A stretch of 64,000 bases of DNA from Pseudomonas syringae (GTDB taxonomy: Bacteria; Pseudomonadota; Gammaproteobacteria; Pseudomonadales; Pseudomonadaceae), in the NCBI RefSeq assembly GCF_021605415.1, contig NZ_WKEQ01000022.1, forward strand, positions 28,876-92,875, read 5' to 3'. Shown piece after piece: positions 36,484 through 44,670 of the stretch (position 1 is its first letter; every line of letters begins with the position of its first letter). The notes below the pieces were generated by a model, which worked only from the letters and a program-made list of their open reading frames with translations, made no database searches and had not been told where the DNA came from. The translations under genes and the position numbers were made by a program.

Positions 36484-37530
36484 ATGTCGAGCAAGAAAAA
36501 GTCGCTGGAGATCGAAACCCTTCGCGGTCTGGCGTGCCTGCTGTTGGTGCTTTATCACGTCATCGGCCCGTTGGGCGGCGGTTTGAAAATCGACCTGGGT
36601 TCGCCGTTCCGGGTCATCGCCGACTCGATGGTGTATGTGCGCATGCCGCTGTTCACCTTCATTTCGGGCTACATCTATTCCATCTACAAAATTCGCGGCA
36701 ATGACTTTCCGGCGTTCTTCACCGGCAAGGTGCGGCGGCTGATCGTGCCGCTGTTTTGCGTGGGTGTGCCGTTTTCAGTGTTGCAAGCGGTGGGGCCGGG
36801 GGTGAACAAGGATGTCGGCGTGATGGAGGCGCTGTTGTCGTTCTACGTGCCGATCAATCACTTCTGGTTTTTGCAGGCCGTGTTCATCATTTTCATGTTT
36901 GTCGGGGTGCTGGAGTGGCGTGGTTTGCTGCGCACGGCGACGCGGCTGTACCTGTTGTTCGCGTTCGCGGCGGTGGTGTTTTTGTTGCCGCCGTTCAAGG
37001 TCGATGCGTTTGGGATTAACGGGGCGATCTACCTGCTGCCGTTCTTCGTGGCGGGCATGATCGGGCAGGAAAATGTCGAGGCGCTGAAACAGCGGTTCAA
37101 GGTGATCGGGCCGGTGGTTTTTGCGCTGATCTCGTTGACGTTGTTGTATGTGGCAGCGATCGACCGCGAGCTGATTGTCGACCGTCGCAGCCTGATCGGG
37201 CTGACCGTGGGTTGTGTGTCGTGCATCGCATTGCTGTCGAGTGATATGCGTTCGAAGTGGCTGACTTGGTTGGGTGGCTATTCGTATGCGGTTTTCCTGT
37301 TTCATGTGTTGTTCGCCGCCACGTCGCGTTTTGTCCTCGGGCGGTTGGGCGTGAAAGATGAGAGCCTGCTGGTGTTGGGTGGGGTGGCCTGCGGGTTGTT
37401 GGGCCCAGTGGTGTTGTCGATGATCTTCAGTCGGTTCAACGTCACCTCGGTGCTGTTTCTTGGTGAGCGGTCGGCGACTAAAAAGCCTGCGGCGACCATT
37501 TCCCCTACGTCGTACACAACTCCCCTGTAA
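36484..37530 (+). CDS. Acyltransferase-3 family membrane protein
   Basis: A 348-aa integral membrane acyltransferase with ten predicted helices. It has the family N terminus EIETLRGLACLLLVLYHVIG (catalytic His in LYH, Arg in the first helix) and FMFV/FLFHVLFAA-type helices. Such proteins acetylate or succinylate exopolysaccharide sugars; ExoH of succinoglycan is a member. Which acyl group is used cannot be told. It starts 12 bases after the polymerase candidate, and its stop lies within a REP pair, which probably marks the operon end. Confidence 0.88.
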   Translation: MSSKKKSLEIETLRGLACLLLVLYHVIGPLGGGLKIDLGSPFRVIADSMVYVRMPLFTFISGYIYSIYKIRGNDFPAFFTGKVRRLIVPLFCVGVPFSVLQAVGPGVNKDVGVMEALLSFYVPINHFWFLQAVFIIFMFVGVLEWRGLLRTATRLYLLFAFAAVVFLLPPFKVDAFGINGAIYLLPFFVAGMIGQENVEALKQRFKVIGPVVFALISLTLLYVAAIDRELIVDRRSLIGLTVGCVSCIALLSSDMRSKWLTWLGGYSYAVFLFHVLFAATSRFVLGRLGVKDESLLVLGGVACGLLGPVVLSMIFSRFNVTSVLFLGERSATKKPAATISPTSYTTPL

Positions 37531-37619
37531 GAGCTGTCGAGTGAAACGAGGCTGCGATCCTTTGATGTTGTTTCTCAAGATCAACATCAAAAGATCGCAG
37601 CCTGCGGCAGCTCTTACAT
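37526..37619. repeat. REP pair, GATCGCAGCC family
   Basis: TGTAAGAGCTGTCGAGTG... and the inverted partner GATCGCAGCCTGCGGCAGCT, followed by CTTACA, flank an inner palindrome (TTTGATGTTG / CAACATCAAA). The acyltransferase stop codon falls inside the left arm. Confidence 0.87.
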
Positions 37620-37639
37620 GGTTGCGAAGGAATTGAAAC

Positions 37640-38767
37640 ATGGTTGCAGTTGATGACGTCCAGCCGGTTGCGGCGTCGGTGGTCGAGGTCGGTGATGCGC
37701 GCGAGCGGTTTGCGCAGTGGCGCGACGGCAAGGCCGGGAAGGTGTTATCGATCTCGGTGATCGGCGACAGTTACAGCGCCGGGCAGGATTTTTACCTGAA
37801 CAAATTGGTGCAGCGCGTGGCCGGGGAGGTCGGTTTTGCCGGTCCCGGTTACGTCGGCTTCAACCACGGCGCGGCGCTGGGCGGCACGCATTTCAAATAC
37901 ACCCGCAGTAGCAAAAAATATTTCGGCGGCGGCTGGAAGGTGTCCGACCTCGGCGAGGCCAGCCCCGACAGCCGCGCGGTGACCGGGCGACCGGGTGCCT
38001 GGCTGCAAATAGACGCTGAACCGACCGCTCGGATCGACACCGCTGTCACCCAGGCAAAATTACTCTATCTGGGCAACGGCGAATCGAGTGAGGTGCGCTA
38101 TCGCTGGTCGCCGACGGATAACTGGCAACCGTTAGCGCTCGCCGGCTCTGGTGTTAAGGAGGTGCCGCTACCGGGTCATTCCACCGCAGCGGACTGGGCG
38201 TTCAGGCTGGAGGTGGTGAAAGGTGCGCCAACGTTGTTCGGGTTGTGGATGAGCAACGATCAGGGCGGTGTGCGGGTTTCAAAACTGGCGGCATCCGGCG
38301 CCGCGTCCGGTGACTTCTATCACAGCGATGCGCAGTGGCAGGCGCAGTGGAAAGGCGCCGTGTCGAAAATTCCCGCAGACATTTACCTGATCATGCTCGG
38401 CGGCAACGATCAGGGCTTTGGCGTGAAGCCCGATGAGTACCTGAAGAATGTTCAGGGATTGGTAGGGATGGTGCGCGAGATTCAACCAGCGGCGAGCATC
38501 AACCTGATTTTGCGCCAGGACACCACGCGATCCGCCACGTATCCGATGTCGGCCTACGCCAAGGTGCTGGAGCCCTGGGCGCGTGCGCAACATCTGGGCT
38601 ATGCCGACATGCAGTGCGCGTTCGGCCCTGACGTCAAGCGTTACGCCGCCTCGATGATCGGCCCGGACAAGATTCATCCACTGCCGAACACCGGCGGAAA
38701 AGTTATTGCCGATTACTTCTACCGCCTGATCACCAACGGCCAAGCCTGCAACAACCCCCCACAGTAG
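37640..38767 (+). CDS. SGNH/GDSL hydrolase without a visible signal peptide
   Basis: A 375-aa protein. The SGNH catalytic blocks are present: block I VIGDSYSAGQDF (Ser nucleophile near residue 45), block III LGGNDQGF near 255 and block V DKIHPLPNTGGK near 347 (Asp/His). Similar proteins act as O-acyl esterases or acyl transferases on exopolysaccharides, usually in the periplasm. Here no N-terminal hydrophobic segment is visible, and an in-frame TGA closes the frame just upstream, immediately after a REP pair. Either it works in the cytoplasm or its export signal has been lost. AAGGAATTG precedes the ATG. Confidence 0.8.
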   Translation: MVAVDDVQPVAASVVEVGDARERFAQWRDGKAGKVLSISVIGDSYSAGQDFYLNKLVQRVAGEVGFAGPGYVGFNHGAALGGTHFKYTRSSKKYFGGGWKVSDLGEASPDSRAVTGRPGAWLQIDAEPTARIDTAVTQAKLLYLGNGESSEVRYRWSPTDNWQPLALAGSGVKEVPLPGHSTAADWAFRLEVVKGAPTLFGLWMSNDQGGVRVSKLAASGAASGDFYHSDAQWQAQWKGAVSKIPADIYLIMLGGNDQGFGVKPDEYLKNVQGLVGMVREIQPAASINLILRQDTTRSATYPMSAYAKVLEPWARAQHLGYADMQCAFGPDVKRYAASMIGPDKIHPLPNTGGKVIADYFYRLITNGQACNNPPQ

Positions 38768-38830
38768 AAGTTGCCGCAGGCTGCGATCTTAAACAGCAAG
38801 ATCAAAAGATCGCAGCCTGCCGCAGCTCCT
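38767..38830. repeat. REP pair, GATCGCAGCC family
   Basis: GTTGCCGCAGGCTGCGATCT and GATCGCAGCCTGCCGCAGCT face each other across a 15-base spacer between the converging SGNH hydrolase and the phosphomannomutase-domain gene. Confidence 0.87.
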
Positions 38831-38866
38831 ATACGATTGGCGTTCGGGAGGTTTTAGCGGCGGCGC

Positions 38867-39274
38867 CTACAGTTCGAACTTTTCCAACTCGCTGAGCAGC
38901 TCGGCGGTCTTTTGCGGCATCAGTTGTGCGGCGCAACGGGTTTCCACGTTGATGATGACGGCCGGCTCGTTGCAGCAGATTCGCACGCGGAATCGCCAGT
39001 CGCTGAAAATCACTTTCAAGCCATCACAGTCGTCGATTTCCAGCGCTTGCTCGCCATACCGGTTTTTTAGATGGGCGATCAGGGGATAGGGATCGGCGAT
39101 CGGCCGGCGAATGTCCCCGGAGGAGGGGAACATGCCGATGCGTTCCACGAGCAAAATGCTGCCCAGCCAGGATTCATTGGCACTGGGCAACGGCTGATGG
39201 CGTGACAACCAACTCATCACCCCGAGGTTGCCCACCTCCCGTTCAACGTCTGCCAAGTGTTTTGCATTTTTCAT
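38867..39274 (-). CDS. Stand-alone phosphohexomutase C-terminal domain protein
   Basis: A 135-aa protein that matches only the last domain of ManB/CpsG-type phosphomannomutases: SSGDIRRPIADPYPLIAHLK, then DCDGLKVIFSDWRFRVRIC and a closing PQKTAELLSELE. In full enzymes this domain has the phosphate-clamp loop RSSNTEP; here it reads RICCNEP, so the Ser-Asn-Thr residues are changed. The phosphoserine, metal-binding and sugar-binding domains are absent. It starts 45 bases downstream of galU on the same strand. It may be a decayed remnant or a reused binding domain. The upstream in-frame start overlaps the galU end and is less likely. Confidence 0.7.
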   Translation of the reverse strand: MKNAKHLADVEREVGNLGVMSWLSRHQPLPSANESWLGSILLVERIGMFPSSGDIRRPIADPYPLIAHLKNRYGEQALEIDDCDGLKVIFSDWRFRVRICCNEPAVIINVETRCAAQLMPQKTAELLSELEKFEL

Positions 39275-39318
39275 AAAGGCCTGCCTGAAGTGAAGAGTGG
39301 GCGTGGAATGGGGCTGAA

Positions 39319-40152
39319 TCAACGGCCCTTGAGGTAGACGTTTTCGTAGCAGAAATTGGTGGCCTGGAGATAACCCTCGGCGTCACCGCAATCGAAGCGC
39401 ATGCCGTTGAATTTGTAGGCGAGGACGCAACCGTTCTGCGCCTGTTTCATCAGGGCGTCGGTGATCTGGATCTCGCCACCCTTACCCGGTTCGGTATCGG
39501 CGATCAGGTCGAAAATGTCCGGCGTCAGGATGTAGCGGCCGATGATCGCCAGGTTCGACGGTGCGTCTTGCGGCGCCGGTTTTTCCACCATGTTGTTGAC
39601 CCTGAAGATGCCTTCGCTGATCTGCTCGCCGGCAATCACGCCGTATTTGTGCGTCTGGTCGCGCGGGACTTCCTGGATGGCGACGATCGAGCAGCGGAAT
39701 TTCTTGTAGAGCTGGATCATCTGCGTGAGCACGCCGTCACCGTCCAGGTTCAGGCACAGGTCATCGGCCAGCACCACGGCAAAAGGCTCGTCGCCGATCA
39801 GCGGACGACCGCTGAGAATCGCGTGGCCCAGGCCCTTCATTTCGATCTGGCGGGTGTACGAAAAAGTGCAGGTGTCGATCAGTTCGCGGGTGCCGGCGAG
39901 AAACTTCTCTTTCTCGGTGCCGCGAATCTGGTGCTCGAGTTCGTAGCTGATGTCGAAGTGGTCTTCCAGCGCACGCTTGCCCCGGCCGGTGACGATGGCC
40001 ATGTGTTGCAGGCCGGCGTCCCGCGCTTCTTCAACGGCGTACTCGATCAGTGGCTTGTTGACGATCGGCAGCATCTCTTTGGGCATGGCTTTGGTGGCCG
40101 GCAAGAAACGCGTGCCGTAGCCGGCGGCGGGGAACAAGCATTTACGAATCAT
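39319..40152 (-). CDS. galU: UTP-glucose-1-phosphate uridylyltransferase
   Basis: A 277-aa nucleotidyltransferase making UDP-glucose. The N-terminal signature is FPAAGYGTRFLPATKAMPKEM, with EMLPIVNKPLIEYAVEEA, LADDLCLN (metal site) and NNMVEKPAP following. The ATG at 40152 has AGGA 10 bases upstream; an open frame continues 21 codons further without similarity. With galE on the other side of the intergenic region it should supply UDP-Glc and UDP-Gal for the exopolysaccharide and for lipopolysaccharide. Confidence 0.96.
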   Translation of the reverse strand: MIRKCLFPAAGYGTRFLPATKAMPKEMLPIVNKPLIEYAVEEARDAGLQHMAIVTGRGKRALEDHFDISYELEHQIRGTEKEKFLAGTRELIDTCTFSYTRQIEMKGLGHAILSGRPLIGDEPFAVVLADDLCLNLDGDGVLTQMIQLYKKFRCSIVAIQEVPRDQTHKYGVIAGEQISEGIFRVNNMVEKPAPQDAPSNLAIIGRYILTPDIFDLIADTEPGKGGEIQITDALMKQAQNGCVLAYKFNGMRFDCGDAEGYLQATNFCYENVYLKGR

Positions 40153-40541
40153 AAAAGTATCCTGGACAGTCATGGAATACAGACAACGGCTGCAGGCCAT
40201 TAAGAGTGGCTGCAAGTTTCAATCATTATCGAAGGCTTACTTTAATACCCGAGTCAGGTTATTAATGGCAAATAACCAAGGTGTTAAAAACGCCAATGTT
40301 ATGAGATGTCGGATTCGTCGCTAACAGTTATTTTTAGTCGGTATAGGGTGATAGTGGTCAGTGCGCCTTGAATGCTAATAAGTACCTGGCAATACAGTTT
40401 GACCGGGCAAAATATTTTATGCCAGTCGTTGAACTAGTTTTGTCTTTGGTTGTTGTCGCCTGTTTTGTGTGAGTCACGACACACATTCAATGCTTAAGGC
40501 TTGACACGCTACTTGGCACTTATCCAACTATGGACCGCGCT
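40153..40541. other. galU-galE divergent intergenic region
   Basis: No gene is supported in these 389 bases, which are AT-rich relative to their surroundings. Promoters for both divergent genes must lie here, but I could not define -10/-35 pairs with confidence. TTGACA at 40501 is a possible -35 for galE but lacks a well-placed -10. Confidence 0.4.
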
Positions 40542-41558
40542 ATGAAGATTCTGGTAACGGGTGGCGCCGGCTATATCGGCTCGCACACCACACTTGCGCT
40601 GCTCGAAGCAGGCTATGAAGTTGTTGTTCTGGATAATCTTTGCAACAGCAGCGATGCGGCACTTCATGCCGTCGAGGCGATTTGCGGCAAAAGCGCGCAG
40701 ATGATTCGCGGCGATGTATGCGACAGAGCTTTGCTGGATCGCATCTTCGAGCAGCATGCGATTGATGCCGTGTTGCATTTTGCCGGGCTCAAGGCCGTGG
40801 GCGAGAGTGTGCGCAAGCCGCTTGAGTATTACGAGACCAACGTCAGTGGCAGCATCACGCTGTGCCAGGCCATGGCGGCGGCAGGGGTGTTTCGCCTGGT
40901 GTTCAGCTCGTCGGCCACGGTGTACGGCGAGCCTGCGCAGATGCCGATCCGCGAAGACTTCCCGACGGGCATCCCGACCAATCCCTACGGCCAATCGAAG
41001 CTGATCGTCGAAAACGTCCTGCGTGACCTGTGCCAGGCCGAGCCGCGCTGGAGCATCGCGTTGTTGCGTTACTTCAATCCGATTGGCGCCCATGAGAGCG
41101 GTCACCTGGGCGAAGACCCGAACGGCATCCCCAATAACCTGGTGCCTTACATCAGCCAGGTGGCCGTGGGTGGACTAAAGGAACTGTCGATCTTCGGCAA
41201 TGACTACCCGACTCCGGACGGCACTGGCGTGCGCGACTACATCCACGTTGTCGATCTGGCGGACGGGCATCTGAAGGCATTGCAATCGATCGTCGAGCGC
41301 AGCGGCATCCATACGTGGAATCTGGGCACGGGCGACGGTTACAGCGTCATGCAAGTGTTGCGGGCCTTTGAGCAGGCGTGCGGACAACCGGTGCCATTTC
41401 GCATGATGCCGCGTCGTTCGGGGGACATCGCCGAGAGTTGGGCAGACCCTTCGAAAGCGGCGAAAGAACTTGGCTGGAAAGCCACGCGCAACTTGCAGCA
41501 AATGATGACGGACACCTGGCGCTGGCAATCAAACCATCCCAACGGCTACTTGCGGTGA
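40542..41558 (+). CDS. galE: UDP-glucose 4-epimerase
   Basis: A 338-aa short-chain dehydrogenase-type epimerase interconverting UDP-glucose and UDP-galactose. NAD binding is by VTGGAGYIGSHT. The catalytic Ser is in FSSSATVYGEP near residue 122 and Tyr-Lys in NPYGQSKL near 147; RYFNPIGAHESG, LGTGDGYSV and RRSGDIAESWAD are typical. ATG at 40542 starts MKILVTGG; ATG at 40530 is 4 codons earlier. It faces galU and lies upstream of the export genes, consistent with a Glc/Gal-containing polymer. Confidence 0.96.
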   Translation: MKILVTGGAGYIGSHTTLALLEAGYEVVVLDNLCNSSDAALHAVEAICGKSAQMIRGDVCDRALLDRIFEQHAIDAVLHFAGLKAVGESVRKPLEYYETNVSGSITLCQAMAAAGVFRLVFSSSATVYGEPAQMPIREDFPTGIPTNPYGQSKLIVENVLRDLCQAEPRWSIALLRYFNPIGAHESGHLGEDPNGIPNNLVPYISQVAVGGLKELSIFGNDYPTPDGTGVRDYIHVVDLADGHLKALQSIVERSGIHTWNLGTGDGYSVMQVLRAFEQACGQPVPFRMMPRRSGDIAESWADPSKAAKELGWKATRNLQQMMTDTWRWQSNHPNGYLR

Positions 41559-41789
41559 TGGCGTTTTACCTCAATGTTAGTTTCAGTCAGGCTGTTAGAT
41601 ATCGTCGGGAAAATACACTGGCAATGCCATTTGCAAATCCGTAGATATAAGCCTGCCGTTCGACTTTTATCAGTTGGGTAAGACTGTGAAAGAACAGCGG
41701 ATCTTGTTCGCACTTTTCGCGGACTTGAACTCTACCACCTCTAGCACCAGGCCTGTTTTTAACAGTCTGAATGTTAGAAAGGAGTTGAT

Positions 41790-42026
41790 ATGAAAAAAGT
41801 GATGGCAATTGCCCTGTTGACGATGTTGAGCAACTGGGCCGCCGCTGCTGAAGCGCCGCTTACAGCGGCAACCAATGTAGGTGGCAATGTAGCGGCTTCC
41901 CAAGCCCCTGCTGCCAGTACTGCAATGGTTGCCAGTGCCGTAGCGGCGTCGAATAGCGGTGGAAGTGCCAACGGCGGTACCACCGGTACGACAGGTACCA
42001 CCGGTACAACCGGCACGCATAACTGA
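41790..42026 (+). CDS. Small exported Thr/Gly-rich protein (YjbE/GfcA type)
   Basis: A 78-aa protein. It has a signal peptide (KKVMAIALLTMLSNWAAA), an Ala/Ser/Val-rich middle and a C terminus of TGT repeats (GGTTGTTGTTGTTGTHN, residues about 62-78). Size, composition and position in front of a gfc/yjb-like set match E. coli YjbE and GfcA, small secreted proteins of unknown function in capsule operons. A strong Shine-Dalgarno (AAAGGAG) precedes the ATG. A terminator follows, so much of its transcript may be separate from the export genes. Confidence 0.75.
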   Translation: MKKVMAIALLTMLSNWAAAAEAPLTAATNVGGNVAASQAPAASTAMVASAVAASNSGGSANGGTTGTTGTTGTTGTHN

Positions 42027-42052
42027 CAGATATTTTGTTAGTGCAGTACAGG

Positions 42053-42086
42053 GTCGCCCGACGCAAGTCGGGTGACTTTATTTTTT
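42053..42086 (+). terminator. Terminator/attenuator between yjbE-like gene and wza
   Basis: GTCGCCCGAC, tetraloop GCAA, GTCGGGTGAC (one G-U pair), then TTTATTTTTT. It should end most transcripts after the small gene, giving excess of that product over the export proteins; some read-through to wza 33 bases on is likely. Confidence 0.85.
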
Positions 42087-42118
42087 AGATTCGCCCTTGA
42101 ATAGCGTAGTGCCATTAT

Positions 42119-43234
42119 ATGACTCGTAGTTTTTCTCTTTTAATGCTGGCAAGTCTCGCTCTACAAGGTTGCATGTTCTCCCCGGGCCAATACCTGAGCA
42201 CCAGCGATATCACTCGTCAGGGCGCCAGTGAAAGCAGCCGGGTCGAACTGATTCCGATCACCCCCAAGCTGATTTCCATGACCCGGGCCACGCAAAAACG
42301 TGCCTCGCTGCCTGCGGAGTTGCTGGCGACGCCGGCCGAATACCGCATCGGCAATAACGACGTGTTGTACATCACCGTCTGGGATCACCCCGAGCTGACG
42401 GCTCCGTCCGGCGCGCAACAACAGATCGATGCGAACGGCCGGTTGGTGCGCTCCGACGGCACGCTGTATTACCCGTACATCAAGGAAGTCCAGGCGGCCG
42501 GCCGCACCATTCAGCAATTGCGTTCGGACATCGAACAGCGGCTGTCGGCGTTCATTGCCGAGCCGCAGGTGGATGTCGCGGTGCTGCGTTTCGCCAGCCA
42601 GAAAATCGTCGTGACCGGCGCGGTGACCAAGGCCGGTCCGCAAGCGATTTCGACCAACCCGCTGAGTGTGGTCGAAGCCCTCGGTTCGGCCGGTATCGAT
42701 ACCAACAATGCGGACTTGTCCGGGCTGCTGCTGACGCGCAACGGGCGAGCCTATCCCCTCGATCTCGACACGTTGAACCAGCAGGATTCCGAGTTGCAGA
42801 ACGTCTTTCTCAAAGGCGGCGATCAGCTGTATCTGCCGTACAACGACAACAAGCGCATTTACGTCATGGGTGAAGTCAACCAGCCCCGTGCGCTGAGTTT
42901 CAAGACGGCCACGATGAACCTGTCCGATGTCCTCGGTTCGGTTGGCGGCTTGAGTCAGACCACTTCCAACGGCAACGCGGTGTACGTGATTCGTGGGGTT
43001 GAAAACCTCGACGTCGAGCCGGCGAAAATCTATCAACTGGAAGCTCAGTCGCCGACCGCCATGGCTCTCGCCACGCACTTCGAAGTGCGTCCCCAGGACG
43101 TCGTTTATGTCGGGCCGGCCAACGTGACTCGCTGGAACCGCTTCATCAGCCAATTGGTGCCGTCGGCCTCGATTGTCGGCTCGGGCGCTTCCGCTGCGAA
43201 GAACTGGAGCGAATACAGTAACAACACCAAATAA
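42119..43234 (+). CDS. Outer-membrane polysaccharide export lipoprotein (Wza/GfcE type)
   Basis: A 371-aa export channel protein. The lipoprotein signal ends LALQGC (Cys18). A polysaccharide export domain (YRIGNNDVLYITVWDHPELT, near residue 76) is followed by two SLBB domains (KIVVTGAVTKAGPQAIS near 163; RIYVMGEVNQPRALSF near 246) and a C-terminal amphipathic helix (TRWNRFISQLVPSAS) that would line the outer-membrane pore. It pairs with the Wzc-type kinase encoded 12 kb upstream. The Shine-Dalgarno is poor. Confidence 0.93.
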   Translation: MTRSFSLLMLASLALQGCMFSPGQYLSTSDITRQGASESSRVELIPITPKLISMTRATQKRASLPAELLATPAEYRIGNNDVLYITVWDHPELTAPSGAQQQIDANGRLVRSDGTLYYPYIKEVQAAGRTIQQLRSDIEQRLSAFIAEPQVDVAVLRFASQKIVVTGAVTKAGPQAISTNPLSVVEALGSAGIDTNNADLSGLLLTRNGRAYPLDLDTLNQQDSELQNVFLKGGDQLYLPYNDNKRIYVMGEVNQPRALSFKTATMNLSDVLGSVGGLSQTTSNGNAVYVIRGVENLDVEPAKIYQLEAQSPTAMALATHFEVRPQDVVYVGPANVTRWNRFISQLVPSASIVGSGASAAKNWSEYSNNTK

Positions 43235-43246
43235 GGCACGCCGACT

Positions 43247-43912
43247 TTGAACATCTTGAAAGTAGGCGCCTGCGTGATCGCGGCCTCGTTGCTGTGTGGT
43301 TGTAACCCGCTGATGAGCGCGTCGTTGAATAACCTTAAATCAGCGGTGATCGGGCCCGATGATCTGGACGTATCACCGGCCCAGGTGGCCGACGTTCAGT
43401 ATCCGCAGATCAAACTGACCACGCCGTCCGGTTCGGGCGTTCTGGCGCTGATGCGTGAGCGCGAGGATCTGCAGTTCTGGGTCGCCTCCGGCAAGCAGGT
43501 GCTGTTGCTGCGCAATGGCTTGGCGGTGCGCAGCATCGGCCTGGGCCTTGAAGGCGATCTGGACGGCACGCGGCTGTCCGACCGCTCACCTTTCAAACAA
43601 GGTCTTCATCAAGTCGCCGATGGCTACACCAGCCAGCGCTGGATCGATCTTTATAAAGGTCAGGAAGTCGGCGTGATGGTGAACAGTCGCTTCTCGCGCA
43701 AATCCGTGGAAACCCTCGAAATTCTTGGCAAGGAATACGCCGTGCTGCGTGTCGATGAGCAGATTGACGCGCCGGCCATCGGCCTGCGCGCGACCAATCG
43801 TTATTGGGTCAATCCGGTGGACGGTTTCATTGTGCAGAGCGAGCAACAACTGACCTCGCAACTGCGCGTGAAGATCGTCCAACTAACCCCTGATCGCAGG
43901 CACCTGCCTTGA
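43247..43912 (+). CDS. YjbF/GfcB-type lipoprotein
   Basis: A 221-aa lipoprotein (signal ending SLLCGC, Cys19). The body resembles YjbF/GfcB of the E. coli yjb and group 4 capsule operons: a beta-rich domain with FWVASGKQVLLLRNGLAVRS near residue 77 and NRYWVNPVDGFIVQSEQQ near 185. Function in these operons is unknown, but it is needed for capsule surface assembly in the gfc system. The start is TTG at 43247, and the stop overlaps the next TTG as TTGA. Confidence 0.8.
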   Translation: MNILKVGACVIAASLLCGCNPLMSASLNNLKSAVIGPDDLDVSPAQVADVQYPQIKLTTPSGSGVLALMREREDLQFWVASGKQVLLLRNGLAVRSIGLGLEGDLDGTRLSDRSPFKQGLHQVADGYTSQRWIDLYKGQEVGVMVNSRFSRKSVETLEILGKEYAVLRVDEQIDAPAIGLRATNRYWVNPVDGFIVQSEQQLTSQLRVKIVQLTPDRRHLP

Positions 43913-44670
43913 AGCGGCTCGTGGTGTTTTCGGCGTGCCTGCTGTTGCTCTCCAGTGTCAGTCACGCGGCGGTGACGGTCAGCGGTGATGTTGCCGTTCC
44001 CGGGCCGGTCGAGTTGCCGGCCGGCGGGCGTTTGCTGGATGTGATCAGCGAGGCCGTGCCCAATGCTGAAGGTTATTGGCTGGCGGGTGTGTTGCTGCGC
44101 CAGTCGTTGCTGGAGAAACAGACACAACTCAAGGCAGGTGTGCTGTTTGATCTGGAGGTGCTGCACCGCTTGGCGCTGCTGTTCGACCGGCCGAGCCGCG
44201 CAGCGCTGGCCGAGCGGCTGACCGAGCAAGTGCGACAGATGCCGGTCACCGGGCGGCAGATCGCTGATCTGGATCCGGTCGCGCTGGAAGTCGGTTTCGC
44301 CCGCAACATTCGTCTGGAGGATGGCGATCAGTTGATCTATCCCAAACGCGTCGACGAAGTTGAAGTGCTGGGCGCCGTCGTCGAACCTTGCCGGTTGCCG
44401 TATCAGCCGTTGCAGGAGGCTCGCGACTACCTGCAAGGCTGCACGCTTTTGGTCGACGCCGAGGCCGATTATCTGTGGTTGATCCAGCCCAACGGCGTGT
44501 CCCGGCGGGTCGGCATTGCGCACTGGAATCGCGAAAGCGGGCAGATGCCGGTCGCCGGCAGCAAGATTCTGGTGCCCGTCAAAAACGATGATCTTGATCC
44601 GCCTCTCCCTGAATTGAATCAGCAGTTGGCCGAATTTATTGCCACGCAGCTGGCTGAGGTGGTTCGTTGA
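43909..44670 (+). CDS. GfcC/YjbG-family capsule protein
   Basis: A 253-aa exported protein with a signal peptide (LVVFSACLLLLSSVSHA). The mature part contains beta-grasp, SLBB-like segments (VSGDVAVPGPVELPAGGRLLDV; EVLGAVVEPCRLPYQPLQEA) and the helical insert known in GfcC. GfcC is a periplasmic partner of Wza-type channels in group 4 capsule. It starts at TTG overlapping the previous stop and ends overlapping the next TTG, so the trio is translationally coupled. Confidence 0.82.
   Translation: MKRLVVFSACLLLLSSVSHAAVTVSGDVAVPGPVELPAGGRLLDVISEAVPNAEGYWLAGVLLRQSLLEKQTQLKAGVLFDLEVLHRLALLFDRPSRAALAERLTEQVRQMPVTGRQIADLDPVALEVGFARNIRLEDGDQLIYPKRVDEVEVLGAVVEPCRLPYQPLQEARDYLQGCTLLVDAEADYLWLIQPNGVSRRVGIAHWNRESGQMPVAGSKILVPVKNDDLDPPLPELNQQLAEFIATQLAEVVR

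Noticed and set aside
29023..40340. Shared 16-base string ACAGTTATTTTTAGTC at about 29023 and 40323
   Set aside because: One copy lies inside the 51-aa coding frame, and a single AT-rich 16-base match is about what chance allows in a window of this size. No flanking similarity extends it into a binding site.
40501..40530. RpoN-type promoter (TTGGCAC) upstream of galE
   Set aside because: TTGGCAC is present at 40514 but no TTGC element stands at the required distance.
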